Shown here: positions 1-8,537 of the stretch, piece by piece | Layout: each line of letters starts with the position of its first letter | Position numbering within the stretch: the stretch's first letter is position 1 | Source of the DNA: Streptomyces sp. P9-A2 | Lineage (GTDB): Bacteria > Actinomycetota > Actinomycetes > Streptomycetales > Streptomycetaceae | Length of the DNA stretch: 64,000 bases | NCBI RefSeq assembly: GCF_036634175.1 | Contig: NZ_JAZIFX010000002.1 | Coordinates: 1-64,000 of the forward strand | Direction of reading: 5' to 3' | Made by a program: the position numbers and the translations under genes | The notes under the pieces: model-generated | The model's input: only the letters and a program-made list of their open reading frames with translations | Told to the model about the DNA's origin: nothing | The model's database searches: none

Positions 1-6
1 GACGCG

Positions 7-75
7 CCGTCACTACGTGACGGAGAGTTGCACGTCGCTCCGCGACGATTTGTAACGCTGCTCCGCAGCGTTACA
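7..75. repeat. Three consecutive three-base-loop hairpins
   Basis: Three perfect inverted repeats follow one another: arms 7-13/17-23 (CCGTCAC), 33-38/42-47 (CGTCGC) and 51-61/65-75 (TGTAACGCTGC). Each has a three-base loop. Read on the minus strand the loops are GTA, GGA and GGA, i.e. GNA triloops, which give very stable DNA hairpins and are known from Streptomyces telomere palindromes. A tap/tpg-like pair lies 8 kb away, so a replication or telomere-derived role is possible. Position 1 is only the window edge and cannot be assumed to be a DNA end. Alternative: binding sites for a dimeric protein. Confidence 0.6.
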
Positions 76-112
76 GGCAGCTAGAGGAGACCGGGGCCGG
101 CCACGCTAGACC

Positions 113-508
113 GTTACATAATTCGAGTAGCGGCATCGTTGGGTTTTGGTGCCTCTCATACGCCTTTGAAATGCTCTTTTACCTCTTGGCTGCTCGACGA
201 CTGCTAGCGGCGAGGGGGGTGACTTGCGTTGAAGCGCCCTCCGGGCACCTCTCCTTCACCTGATGTGTGTCATTATGTAACGCTCTCGAGGTCGGTACAT
301 AATTTACGTAACGGCTACTCTTCGTGTTGGTAATAGTGGTCTGGACCTCTTGCGAAACGCTTGAGGAATTATGTAACTCGCCGAGAGAGCGGTACACATT
401 TCTGGTGTATTCACTCGTGTTACATTATCTGCCTTCTGGTGGGGTGTTGGGTATTCTGCACCGATTCTCTCCAGAGGATGTTCTCCAAAGGGGGAATCAT
501 TATGTCAC
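113..508. repeat. Cluster of GTTACATAAT-like sites (iteron or operator candidates)
   Basis: Short copies of one motif occur in both orientations: GTTACATAATT at 113-123, ATTATGTAAC at 272-281 and 368-377, a GGTACATAAT variant at 294-303 followed by the palindrome TTACGTAA at 304-311, GTTACATTAT at 419-428 and ATTATGTCAC at 499-508. The stretch is far more AT-rich than its surroundings. I see no credible gene in 1-900. The same motif recurs upstream of the tap-like gene at 12.23-12.29 kb, so one protein may bind both places. Candidates are a replication initiator, the Tap-like protein or the HTH protein at 12366. Function is inferred only from arrangement. Confidence 0.5.
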
Positions 509-571
509 GAAGCAGAATATCAGGATCTAATTCGGAGCTCGATATTCTTGTGCTCGGGTTTCGCGCTACCC

Positions 572-650
572 GTCAGTTTGAATGACCAGATCGCCGTGCC
601 TGCACCACTAACGCTCGGACGACGACGTTCGGCTGACGCGGCCCCGCAGA
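572..650 (+). repeat. Terminal-like repeat, copy A
   Basis: About 79 bases match copy B (8445-8521) with roughly a dozen differences, and more weakly copy C (about 58958-59037). All three lie in the same direction. The shared part runs from GTCAG through CCACTRACG to a CCCCGCAGA-like edge. Copy C sits exactly at the break of a helicase gene, so the family probably represents right ends of Tn7/Tn5053-like elements. Here no disrupted gene is visible. 651-900 between this copy and the tRNA holds nothing I can recognise. Confidence 0.55.
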
Positions 651-900
651 CCATCAGAGCGGGAGCAGATGCCCGGTGCCGTCGGTACGACCGTTCAGAC
701 CCGGGCGATGTCCAGAACCTCCAGCAACGTCCTCAAATCCGCTATCCCGGCCGGATGCCTGTACTAGGGCGCCGCCGAGGAGAGCGGTCGTGACACGGCC
801 CATGCCCTCGCCGCCGGCACCGCGCTACGCAGCTTCCGCCGCGCCGCAGCGCGAAATACCCTGCCGGTCCCGCTGGCGTCCACTATCCTGGTCAGACCGA

Positions 901-977
901 CGCGGGGTGGAGCAGCTCGGTAGCTCGCTGGGCTCATAACCCAGAGGTCGCAGGTTCAAATCCCGCCCCCGCTACCA
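901..977 (+). tRNA. Initiator tRNA-Met (CAT anticodon)
   Basis: A 77-base cloverleaf with encoded CCA (975-977). The anticodon loop reads CTCATAA with three consecutive G-C pairs in the anticodon stem (GGG/CCC). The first base pair of the acceptor stem is a C-T mismatch. Both are hallmarks of initiator rather than elongator tRNA-Met. The T stem has one A-C mismatch, unusual for a chromosomal copy and perhaps a sign of relaxed selection on a mobile-element copy. A strong hairpin terminator follows two bases later, so it is transcribed as a single gene. Confidence 0.93.
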
Positions 978-978
978 C

Positions 979-1019
979 GATCCGGCCCCCGGTGACATCA
1001 CGTCACCGGGGGCCGGATC
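979..1019 (+). terminator. Intrinsic terminator after tRNA
   Basis: Perfect 18-base inverted repeat, arms 979-996 and 1002-1019, five-base loop. It starts one base after the tRNA CCA end. No T-run follows, as is usual in actinomycetes. Confidence 0.85.
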
Positions 1020-1116
1020 TGTCCCGGAGCAGCGTTTCCACGTCGTACGCCTTCCTCGGTTCGGCGTCGATCTTCTGTCCGGCAGGCCCGTTGATGTGGA
1101 CGCGGATTCCCAGCAT
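1003..1116 (-). CDS. Possible small protein, 37 residues
   Basis: A minus-strand reading frame from ATG 1116 with a purine-rich stretch (AAGGGG) about eight bases upstream; it ends inside the tRNA terminator. The frame (start MLGIRVHINGPAG) has normal high-GC third positions and stays open upstream into the end of the next gene, so it may be the tail of a longer broken gene. No family recognised. It overlaps a terminator arm, which argues against it being functional. Confidence 0.22.
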   Translation of the reverse strand: MLGIRVHINGPAGQKIDAEPRKAYDVETLLRDRSGPR

Positions 1117-1192
1117 ATCGGCCCCTTCAGACTCGTGCTCGTGAACTGCTATGGGCTGGCGCCGTGGTGGGCCGAGCGCGACGCCGGGTGGC

Positions 1193-4100
1193 TCACCGGA
1201 GAGCAGCAGCGCCGACGTCGCCAGCGTTGACCAGCGCCGTCCTCAGCTCCTGCACCCCGCAGGGGCGTTCGCTGGGGGGCAGGGCGATTGCGGCGTCCAG
1301 CAGGGTGCGGGCGTTGCGTCGTATAGCCGTCTCCCTCCACGTTCCGGGCGCTTGGGCGACCAGCAGCGCCGCCAGGAGCAGGGCGTCGGCGTGATCGGGG
1401 AGGGCGGCAGCGCGGTCGGCGACGAGGTCGGCGTCGGTCAGGGCCGGGGAGTGCTCGGCGCTCGCCCGCATCAGCTCAAGCCACAGCATCTCCTCCATGG
1501 CCGCGTCCGCGAAGGCGCCCGCGCCGGCGAGCGTGCCCGCTGGCAGGCGGGCTGCCAGCGCGGCCCGCCACAGGTCCACCGCCGACCCCACCCGCGCCTG
1601 CTCGGCCGGCAGGAGCGGGCCATCGCCGGTGTGCGGCGTGCGGGCGGCGATCGCCTCCAGCAGGCGGGAGACCGTGGCCACGCCGCCGCCGGGGCCGGCC
1701 ACCAACTCGGTCCACCAGGCGGGGGGTTCGCCCAAGAGGGCGGGGTCGTCCAGGAGAGCGTTCGCGAGGTGCTCGGCGGTGCCGGGCACGGCGGCGCGCA
1801 GTGCGGCGAGGAGCTCGGCGCGGTCCAGGGCGGCGAGGAGCTGCCCGTCGAGGCCTCCCCAGCGCAGCCAGGAGGCGGCTGGCGACGGCTGGCCGGGCTC
1901 GATCCTGTAGAGGGGGATGCGGTGGGCGGCGGCGAACGCGGGCGCGTATCGGTGCAGGGCTGGCAGGTGCACCCCGATCGCGGTGGCCACCGCCTCCTGG
2001 CCAGCGTGCGTCAGGACATCGGCGACCGTGTCCAGGACGTCCTGGGGCATCTCGCTGGCGGTACGGGCCCGGTGGACGGCGTACTCCAGCAGGCAGCCCA
2101 GCGCCCGGACTTCCGGATCCGATCCCACCAGCGTCGGCGTCGTCGCCTCTCCTGCGGTTCCCGAAGCAGCGGCGCCCGGGCTGTCGATCGGGGTAGCGGC
2201 GACCGAGGTGGTGGTGCCGTTCTTGGTCTCCGTGGCGGGGACGGTGGCCCCGGCGGGACGGGTGAGCGGGGCGACCAGTGCCTTCAGGTACGCCATGGCT
2301 TCCTTGTCCTGGTCACCGGCGAGGGCATCGGCGCGCCAGGCAGCGGTGAGCAGGTCGAACAGCGCCTGGTCGGCGAAGAACACCCCGGCGGGCCGGCGCC
2401 GTACGCCGTCGGAGCCGACGGTGGGGGCGATCTCGCCGAGGCCGCGGCGTACCTCGAGCGCTGCAGCGACGGCCGCTGGCAGCGCACCGTCCGGGAAGGC
2501 GCCGGGGCGGTCGGCGTGGGCAGCTGCCGCGGCGAGGTAGAACGCGGCGAGCTCCGGCCGCTGAAGGGCGGCCAGGACGGCGGGCACGTCGGTCGTCCAG
2601 GCGGCCGGGTCGGCGGCGACGAGGCGGTGCAGCACCATCGCGTACCCGTCGACGCCGGCGTCCGGGGCGGCGGCGATCCGGGCCGCGGTGGCCACCGGCC
2701 CTTGTCCGGCCGCCAGTTCCACCAGGTTCTCGGCCTGAAGGGCCGTGGTGGTCTTGCTCGGTTCCAGCACGGCCTGGGCGCGTGGGTCGGACGGGCCGGC
2801 GGGCTCAAGGCGGCGCAGCGCCTGAAGGAACGGCTCCCAGCCCTGAAGGACCGTGGAGGTCAGGACGGACGACCAGTCCCACACCCGCAGCCAGCTGGCG
2901 AGCGGCTCGGCCCTCCCGTCAACCTGGTCGGCGTCGGCGGGCAGCACCTCCTCGACCAGGGCGGCGGGCGGCGGGGTGCCCAGGGCCGTACGGACGTCCG
3001 TCTCCAGCTGCGCTGTGTGCTCGGGCGGGCAGGCGGCGAGTACCAGCTCGACGAGGCGGGCCGGCTCCGGGTCGGGACCGGCGGCCAGGGCCTGCGGGAC
3101 GAGCGCAAGGCCTTCCTGCCACCATTCCTGGCCGTCCAGGGCGCCAGCGGCCGGTGGACGGTGGGCGAGGTGCGCGGCCATCAGGCGGGTGTGGAGGCGG
3201 GCATCGAGGCTGGCCACCCGCCGGAACTGGCGGGTGCGCTGGGCCAGGCCGGTGCCGGCGTCCGCGTCCGCCGCGGCCACGTCCAGCACGGCGCGCGCCA
3301 GCCGCGGCCCGCCGAACGCCGCGGTGTCACCGACGCGTACCCGGTCCAGGTCGGCGTGGAAGACGACCGGCCGGGCCTCCTCGGCGGTCAACTCGACATC
3401 TTGGGCGAGCAGTTTGGCCAGGACCACCCGGACGGCGCCGATGTTGCGGTGCGCGGGGCCGCGGCGGCCGGCCGGGTAGGCGGTGCACGCCAACTCCCGT
3501 ACCAGCATGGCGACGTCGTGGTCGGGTAGACGGGACGCGCCCTCCAGGGCGGCCAGCTCGCGCATCTCCTTCTCGTCCACCACACCGGCCGCCGCAGGCT
3601 CCCCTGCAGCGGCGCCGGGGGTCTGTGTCTCGGCGGCGGCGCGTTCGGCGACGGTCCGCAGTGCCAGGTGGCCGGTGTGCTCGTCCTCGATCGCGCCGGT
3701 CAGCAGCCCTTCCACCACACCAATCCACGGCCCCGTCCGCTCGGCGCGCGGAACCACGCGGGCCCACCTCGCGGCCCGGCGCAGGGTCGCCCCCACCTCC
3801 AGACCGCCCCCGTCCCGGGCACCGGGGCTGGCCAACACGGCTTGGAGCTGGACGGCATCGACAGCGTCCCAGTGGCCTACAGCCAGGCCCAGCAGCGCGT
3901 CCAGGGCGAGGCGGCCGGTGGCGGCGATCTGCTGGGCCCGCAGGACACCGGGAGCACCCTGGTCGGCTGGTTCGCTCAGCCAGGTGCGGACGACATCCGA
4001 GTCTGCGGCGGCGACGTGGTCGAGGAACGGGGCGGCCGGCCACCGTCCGCTGGCCGCCCTGTCCGGCATCAGCAGGTGCGGCGCGTGCTCCTGCAGCACA

Positions 4101-4942
4101 TTCAGCCACGCCGTGGCCGGGCCGGAGCGGAAGAAGAAGTCGGTGGCGCGCGGGTCCGCCCAGCCGGCGAGCTCCTTCGCCTCGGTGGCTTCCGGGTGTT
4201 GGAGGGCGACCAGCTCCAGCACCCGGGCTGCACGGTCCGGGAGCGGTACCAGCAGGTTGCGGGCCGCGCCGAGGATGTCCGCGTACAGGACGGCGGCCTC
4301 GCCAGCGTGGGCCGCACGGCCGTGCAGGATCCCCGAGGCCACCCCGTAGACGGTCCCCCACACATCCAGCGCCGTCTCCTGCGCCGCACCGAGCTCCACC
4401 TTCATCAGCCGCTCGACGATGCCCCGCGCCCGCGCCTGGTGATACCGGCCCGGGCGGTTGAGCTCGTCGCGCAGCACGTCCGCGGCGGCCGTCACTCGCT
4501 CCCACGCCGCGCTCTCCCCGGCGGACGCGCCACCAGCTGCGTCGTCGGCGGCGGCGGTGCCGGCCGAACCGGCTTCGGCGGGCGGCCCGTCGGGCGGGAA
4601 GGCCTCACCGACCGAGGGCGTGGCGCTGGCCGACCCGGAAGCCTCGATGGCGGAGGGCGCGACGGCATCCACTGCGGCCAGCAAGCCTTCCGCTGCGGGC
4701 TTCAGTCCCACCGTGACCGGGGCGCCGGGCAGGCCCAGCAGCGCGTCCGCTGCGGACCGCACACACGCCGCGGCCACCTCAGACGGCCGTACGAAACCCG
4801 CCCCGGCCAGGACCCGGTGGGCGTCCCGCAGCAGCTCCAACGCCCGTACGCCCGCCTCCCCCTGCGCCGTCAGGGCGTCCGCGAGGACGTCGTCGACCTC
4901 GGGCAGCACGCTCGCGCCGGCTGGCGCCACCTCGTCGCTCAT
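1193..4942 (-). CDS. Large helical protein of unknown function, paralogue of 50697-53999
   Basis: 1249 residues from ATG 4942 (MSDEVAPAG). An upstream extension to 5428 stays open but crosses long hairpins, so I reject it; the paralogue also starts at this level. The protein is rich in Ala, Leu and Arg, with no signal peptide and no Walker, nuclease or zinc motif; it looks like an all-helical repeat (HEAT/TPR-like) scaffold. It aligns end to end with the protein at 50697-53999: shared landmarks include LTAQG near residue 24, DPRATDFFFRSG near 262 (DPRAGGYFFRAA in the paralogue), a following RWPAAPFL block, and the C-terminal QELRTALVNAG (HEQLRIALINAG). A Ser/Ala/Gly-rich linker near residues 95-140 is absent from the paralogue. 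Function unknown; neighbours suggest a role in a conflict system. The 5' side is bounded by strong hairpins, so it is probably its own transcript. Confidence 0.8.
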   Translation of the reverse strand: MSDEVAPAGASVLPEVDDVLADALTAQGEAGVRALELLRDAHRVLAGAGFVRPSEVAAACVRSAADALLGLPGAPVTVGLKPAAEGLLAAVDAVAPSAIEASGSASATPSVGEAFPPDGPPAEAGSAGTAAADDAAGGASAGESAAWERVTAAADVLRDELNRPGRYHQARARGIVERLMKVELGAAQETALDVWGTVYGVASGILHGRAAHAGEAAVLYADILGAARNLLVPLPDRAARVLELVALQHPEATEAKELAGWADPRATDFFFRSGPATAWLNVLQEHAPHLLMPDRAASGRWPAAPFLDHVAAADSDVVRTWLSEPADQGAPGVLRAQQIAATGRLALDALLGLAVGHWDAVDAVQLQAVLASPGARDGGGLEVGATLRRAARWARVVPRAERTGPWIGVVEGLLTGAIEDEHTGHLALRTVAERAAAETQTPGAAAGEPAAAGVVDEKEMRELAALEGASRLPDHDVAMLVRELACTAYPAGRRGPAHRNIGAVRVVLAKLLAQDVELTAEEARPVVFHADLDRVRVGDTAAFGGPRLARAVLDVAAADADAGTGLAQRTRQFRRVASLDARLHTRLMAAHLAHRPPAAGALDGQEWWQEGLALVPQALAAGPDPEPARLVELVLAACPPEHTAQLETDVRTALGTPPPAALVEEVLPADADQVDGRAEPLASWLRVWDWSSVLTSTVLQGWEPFLQALRRLEPAGPSDPRAQAVLEPSKTTTALQAENLVELAAGQGPVATAARIAAAPDAGVDGYAMVLHRLVAADPAAWTTDVPAVLAALQRPELAAFYLAAAAAHADRPGAFPDGALPAAVAAALEVRRGLGEIAPTVGSDGVRRRPAGVFFADQALFDLLTAAWRADALAGDQDKEAMAYLKALVAPLTRPAGATVPATETKNGTTTSVAATPIDSPGAAASGTAGEATTPTLVGSDPEVRALGCLLEYAVHRARTASEMPQDVLDTVADVLTHAGQEAVATAIGVHLPALHRYAPAFAAAHRIPLYRIEPGQPSPAASWLRWGGLDGQLLAALDRAELLAALRAAVPGTAEHLANALLDDPALLGEPPAWWTELVAGPGGGVATVSRLLEAIAARTPHTGDGPLLPAEQARVGSAVDLWRAALAARLPAGTLAGAGAFADAAMEEMLWLELMRASAEHSPALTDADLVADRAAALPDHADALLLAALLVAQAPGTWRETAIRRNARTLLDAAIALPPSERPCGVQELRTALVNAGDVGAAALR

Positions 4943-5114
4943 TCCCGCACCGTAGACCCGCTGGCCACCACCGGCGGACCGGCTATGGCGGATCCGCCCG
5001 GCCTGCCTGCCTGCCGCTCCTCTCCCCCGCGTCGGCCGCCGACACCGCCCTGCCCGCTTCCGGCGCGCACCGCGAGGCGAGGCGGTCGTACGACACGGCC
5101 AGCTGGTGCTCGTC

Positions 5115-5144
5115 ACAGCCGGGTCCCATTCGGGACCCGGCTGT
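5115..5144. terminator. Hairpin between 4942 and 5495
   Basis: Perfect 13-base inverted repeat, arms 5115-5127 and 5132-5144, loop ATTC. It lies in the 552-base gap upstream of the large minus-strand gene and downstream of the GIY-YIG-like gene. It probably works with the 5398-5469 hairpin to separate the two transcripts. Nothing else is seen in this gap. Confidence 0.55.
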
Positions 5145-5397
5145 ACGGCCTGGTCCGGGGCGCGGCAGATGGCGGGCGTCGCCGAACAGCCGCACGCTCT
5201 CGCATGGGCGCGTGCGTGAAAGGTCAGGTTGGTGCGCAGTCGCGGCAAGGGGCGGACGGGGAGCAGCACTTCGATCGGGGATAGAGGCCGGCCGTTGGCC
5301 GGCGGGGGCGTGCCCCCTGTCGGGGCCGGTTGCGGGGTAAGGCCGGGCCCTTTCGGAACCCTGGTCTCTCGGGTGCGGGCCCGGGGCCGTTGGCCCT

Positions 5398-5469
5398 GGC
5401 ACCGGAAACACACATGGGCCCCCGGCACCGGAAGGACGGTGCCGGGGGCCCATGTGTGTTTCCGGTGCC
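5398..5469 (-). terminator. 33-base-pair perfect hairpin, strong terminator
   Basis: Arms 5398-5430 and 5437-5469 are perfectly complementary, with a six-base loop GAAGGA. It starts 25 bases beyond the stop codon of the minus-strand gene 5495-5908. The stem is far longer than a usual terminator, and GGCACCGG is repeated within it. Position fits termination of the 7872-5495 operon. Confidence 0.75.
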
Positions 5470-5494
5470 GGCTGTGGTTTCGGCCGGCCGGGGG

Positions 5495-5908
5495 TCAGGT
5501 GCGCCGGCGCGGCATGCGTGTCCGGTGCACGAGGGGGATACCGAGGCGGGCTGCCACGGTTCTTTCCAGGGCGGAGACGACGTGGCCGGGGGTGGCGGCA
5601 CGCAGCGGGATCACCCAGTACTCGACCCACTCGTCCCGCTTCGACGCGCTGGTGTTGATGTGCTGGCTGAGCCTGGTCGCGGCGGCTCCCCGGTTCAGGG
5701 CCCGGGTGGGGGCGGTCTTCCCGCAGTAGCAGGCGTTGCCGTTGCGGTTGACCGCGATGTAGATGGCCTTGTCCTCGTACCCGGAGTCCTCGCCGATGGG
5801 GATCGGCTCGGGCTGTGGTTCGACAAGCCACTGGCCCGCGAGCCGGGCGAGCATGGTGTACCGCTCGTCGGTGACGGTGACGACGCCGGCCCAGGTGGTG
5901 TCGGTCAT
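5495..5908 (-). CDS. GIY-YIG-like nuclease domain protein
   Basis: 137 residues. The order of motifs fits the GIY-YIG fold: AIYIAVNRNG then YCGKT near residues 48-65 (in place of the two GIY/YIG strands), a conserved Arg and His in RLSQHINTS, a Glu in VSALERTVAARLG, and a final VHRTRMP. The family makes single-domain homing-type or repair endonucleases that cut with one catalytic Tyr/Arg/Glu set. The ATG overlaps the stop of the upstream gene (TGATG), so the two are translated together. A 33-bp hairpin follows. The match is motif-level only; the first motif is not canonical, so activity is uncertain. Confidence 0.55.
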   Translation of the reverse strand: MTDTTWAGVVTVTDERYTMLARLAGQWLVEPQPEPIPIGEDSGYEDKAIYIAVNRNGNACYCGKTAPTRALNRGAAATRLSQHINTSASKRDEWVEYWVIPLRAATPGHVVSALERTVAARLGIPLVHRTRMPRRRT

Positions 5909-7872
5909 CAGCGCGGCTCACCCTCGGCGATGCGGGCGAGGTCGTTGCCCATGAAACTGAGCTGTTTGAAGGACGGCTCCACGACGGTCCAGGAGAGTTC
6001 GGTGGTGGTGCCGTTCATCTTGCGCAGGGCGATCAGGTCGTCGAGGTCGGCGCTGGCCGCGGTGAGGGACGTCTGGAAGGCTGTGAGGGCCTTGTCCTCC
6101 AGTTCGGTGGCGGTGGGATCGTTTTGGTAGCCCTCGCGGGCGAACCCGTGGTTGGCGGCGAGGCGCAGGTGGGCGTTGAAGTCGCTGCCCTTCCAGCCGT
6201 CTTGCTCGACGAGGTGGCCGTCGGCCCACCACTGCGGGTGCAGGCCAGCCCGGATCCGCTTGATCGCGTCGGCGAGCACCTGCCGGCCCTCCTTCGTGTC
6301 GAGGACGGTCTTGATGACCGTGCCGACGCCAGCGCGCATGACCTTGATGTTGCCGACGATCTGCTCGGCGGAGCCGCCGGGCGCGAGGAGGTAGCCGCTG
6401 GTGACGAGGGTGACCATGGCAAGCACGCCGAGGAGTAGCCGGGCAGGGATGTCGTCGTTGTCGGCGCGCTCCAGGAGGTCGTCCACGGCCTTGTCGTTGT
6501 CGATGTTCTCGACGGGCCACTCGTGGTCGGCGAGGGCCTGCCACAGGCAGCCGGTGTCCAGCGCGGTGCGCACAGGCGCCAGCTTCTCCTTGGGGAGGCT
6601 GGAGTACGAGCGCAGGCCGAGTTCGACGATCGGGCCGCTGCGGTGGGTGACCTGGAGGCTGCGCTTGTCGAGCTTCGCCGCCATGACCGCGTTCAGCCGG
6701 GGCTCCTTGCGGGTGAGCTGCTGGACGACGAACGTGAACCGCAGGTCGCGGAGGGCGGGGTTGAGTCCGAGGGACTTCATGGCGTCGGTGACGTCGGTGC
6801 GGCCGAGGAGGACGTCCCTCACGACCTGGGCATTGTCACCGAGTTCGCCGGCGTCGAACAGGGCGGTGACGATCTCCTCGGCGGTGACGCCGTTCTTCGA
6901 GGGCTCCTTGAACTCCCTCACTCCGATGTTCATGCGCATCAGCAGCGAGCGGACCGCGACAGGGAAGCGTCCCATGCCCATGGTCGGGTGGTCGTCGGTG
7001 TAGCCGACGATGACCTGCACCGGGACGGTCATCGCGTTGAGGAGCCTGGCGGCCTGGTCGCGCTTGGCACGGGCGGCCCTGCTCGTGCCGGTGTTGGCAT
7101 TGATGTCGCGGTGGGCGTTCTTGACGATCTCCCGGACGAGATCCCGCCGCTCGGCGAGGGGAAGCCGCATGAGGTGGGACGGAAGCAGACTGTCGGGGTC
7201 CTTGGCGTTGGTGGGGCGGATCGAGCTGGCCGGGACCTTGATGTCGGCGGTGCAGGACGCCCAGCGGCTGTTGCCGTCGACGAGGCTCAGGTCGTCGTCG
7301 GGGTGGCGTCCGGGGTTGAGGAAGGTGGCGGGGACGGCTGTCAGGGGCCGCTCCACGATGCGTCGGCCGACTTCCTGCGGGTTGTTCTTCCTCACACTCT
7401 TGGACGCCCGGTCGATGGCGGCGAGGAGGTCGTCCATGGCGTCGGCGTAGACGAGGGTGGCGTCGGTGTCGTGCGCGGTGGGCATGGACAGGACCCGCTG
7501 CTGGTCGCTGGTGTCCGGGTCGGCCGCGTAATGGGCCTCGTCGAGGAGCCGGTCGTTCTCAATCGCGGGGGACAGCAGCAGCGTGTACGCGCGGTAGGTG
7601 AGGACGCTCAGCCAGCCGGTCTCCACGCGGTGGCGCTCCAGGCGGGCGCCTTCGAGGAGTCCGGGCTCGACCGCTCCGAACGCGATCCGGCGGACTGCGG
7701 CGGGGGAGATCTGGACGTCGGGGTGACTCTCGAGGAACTTGATCGCCTTGGTGGTCTTGCTGACCGGCTCGACGCGGTGCTCGAACGGTGTCGAGCGATC
7801 GCCGGAGCGGATGTCAATGACCTCGATACCGTCGATGTCGTCGTGCTCGTCAGGGATGTCGATGGTGCTCAC
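5908..7872 (-). CDS. ParB/DGQHR-like protein of unknown function
   Basis: 654 residues from GTG 7872, preceded by GAGG four bases upstream. Residues about 175-225 contain PLTAVPATFLNP, then DDDLSLVDGNSRWASC; the DGNSR core resembles the DGxxR motif of the ParB N-terminal/sulfiredoxin fold and of DGQHR (DndB-like) proteins, where it binds nucleotide. The C-terminal half is helical with one hydrophobic stretch (LLGVLAMVTLVTSGYLLA) that could be buried or membrane-touching. The following gene encodes a GIY-YIG-like protein through a TGATG overlap, so the pair likely forms one module. No ParA partner is nearby, which argues against simple partition. Function not established. Confidence 0.6.
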   Translation of the reverse strand: MSTIDIPDEHDDIDGIEVIDIRSGDRSTPFEHRVEPVSKTTKAIKFLESHPDVQISPAAVRRIAFGAVEPGLLEGARLERHRVETGWLSVLTYRAYTLLLSPAIENDRLLDEAHYAADPDTSDQQRVLSMPTAHDTDATLVYADAMDDLLAAIDRASKSVRKNNPQEVGRRIVERPLTAVPATFLNPGRHPDDDLSLVDGNSRWASCTADIKVPASSIRPTNAKDPDSLLPSHLMRLPLAERRDLVREIVKNAHRDINANTGTSRAARAKRDQAARLLNAMTVPVQVIVGYTDDHPTMGMGRFPVAVRSLLMRMNIGVREFKEPSKNGVTAEEIVTALFDAGELGDNAQVVRDVLLGRTDVTDAMKSLGLNPALRDLRFTFVVQQLTRKEPRLNAVMAAKLDKRSLQVTHRSGPIVELGLRSYSSLPKEKLAPVRTALDTGCLWQALADHEWPVENIDNDKAVDDLLERADNDDIPARLLLGVLAMVTLVTSGYLLAPGGSAEQIVGNIKVMRAGVGTVIKTVLDTKEGRQVLADAIKRIRAGLHPQWWADGHLVEQDGWKGSDFNAHLRLAANHGFAREGYQNDPTATELEDKALTAFQTSLTAASADLDDLIALRKMNGTTTELSWTVVEPSFKQLSFMGNDLARIAEGEPR

Positions 7873-8537
7873 AGGGCCTCAATCGAATGGGCCGGCGCGA
7901 GGCGGGCTCGCGGCCGGTGACCGGCGTACGCGAGCAGAGCGCCATCGGAGCGCAACGCACCCGTGCCCGCCCGGTGAGGACCGCGGTCCGTCGCTGGGCT
8001 GACCCGGCGTCGCTTCGGTGACCCGCAGGCGGATCCGGGGTACCCGCCCCGTGACGTGCAGGCGGCGTACTCAGGTCTTGCCGGTGGATACCGCGGTGTC
8101 CACCGGCTGCGCAACAGGCCGCCCTCGGCGGCGACGATGGCACAAGAGTACGCCCGTCCGAGCGGGCGCAGCACGCGAGTTGACGGTCTTTCCGATCCAA
8201 CCGACTGCGACCTGCGCGATCTCACCCGACGGCCCGTCAGGGGCTGGATGGGGGTTGCCTACCGTACGGCCGGCGGGTCACCTCGTCGTCCGCTCCGCCG
8301 GGGCGCAGCGGACGACACCGTCGTAGGGCCTCGCCACGGCGCGCGGCGGGTGGACGAGCAGCAAGACCGGGACCCGCTTGGCGATCGGCGTGAGAATGAC
8401 ATGGCTCTTCGTCACTCATACCAGCAAAGAAGTGAGCACTACCTGTCAGCGTCAATGACCAGATCGCCGTGCTTGCGCCACTGACGTCGGACAACGACGT
8501 TCGACTGATACTGCCCCGCAGATCGTCGGCGGTCGTG
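7873..8537. other. 665-base gap holding repeat copy B
   Basis: Open frames exist on both strands in 7900-8390, but none has a credible start signal or recognisable product, so I call no gene. 8394-8521 holds repeat copy B. The stop codon of the tpg-like gene lies only 17 bases beyond the repeat. Confidence 0.6.
8394..8521 (+). repeat. Terminal-like repeat, copy B (long form)
   Basis: Core 8445-8521 matches copy A. The outer part from GAATGACATGGC (8394-8405) through TTCGTCACTCAT is shared with copy C but not A. Several TGACG/CGTCA units are spaced through it, like transposase-binding repeats at Tn7/Tn5053-type ends. It lies immediately downstream of the tpg-like gene. As an element end it would belong to an element lying to its left. 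Confidence 0.55.

Noticed and set aside
1151..3529. Long plus-strand frame of 792 codons opposite the first large gene
   Set aside because: Low-complexity Gly/Arg composition and no start signal; a shadow of the GC-biased minus-strand gene, whose frame aligns with a paralogue.
5908..7872. Plasmid partition (ParAB) locus
   Set aside because: The ParB-like motif is isolated and no ParA-type ATPase or parS cluster adjoins it.
7869..8225. Frames in the 7.9-8.4 kb gap
   Set aside because: No ribosome site, Arg/Pro-rich composition, no recognised domain.
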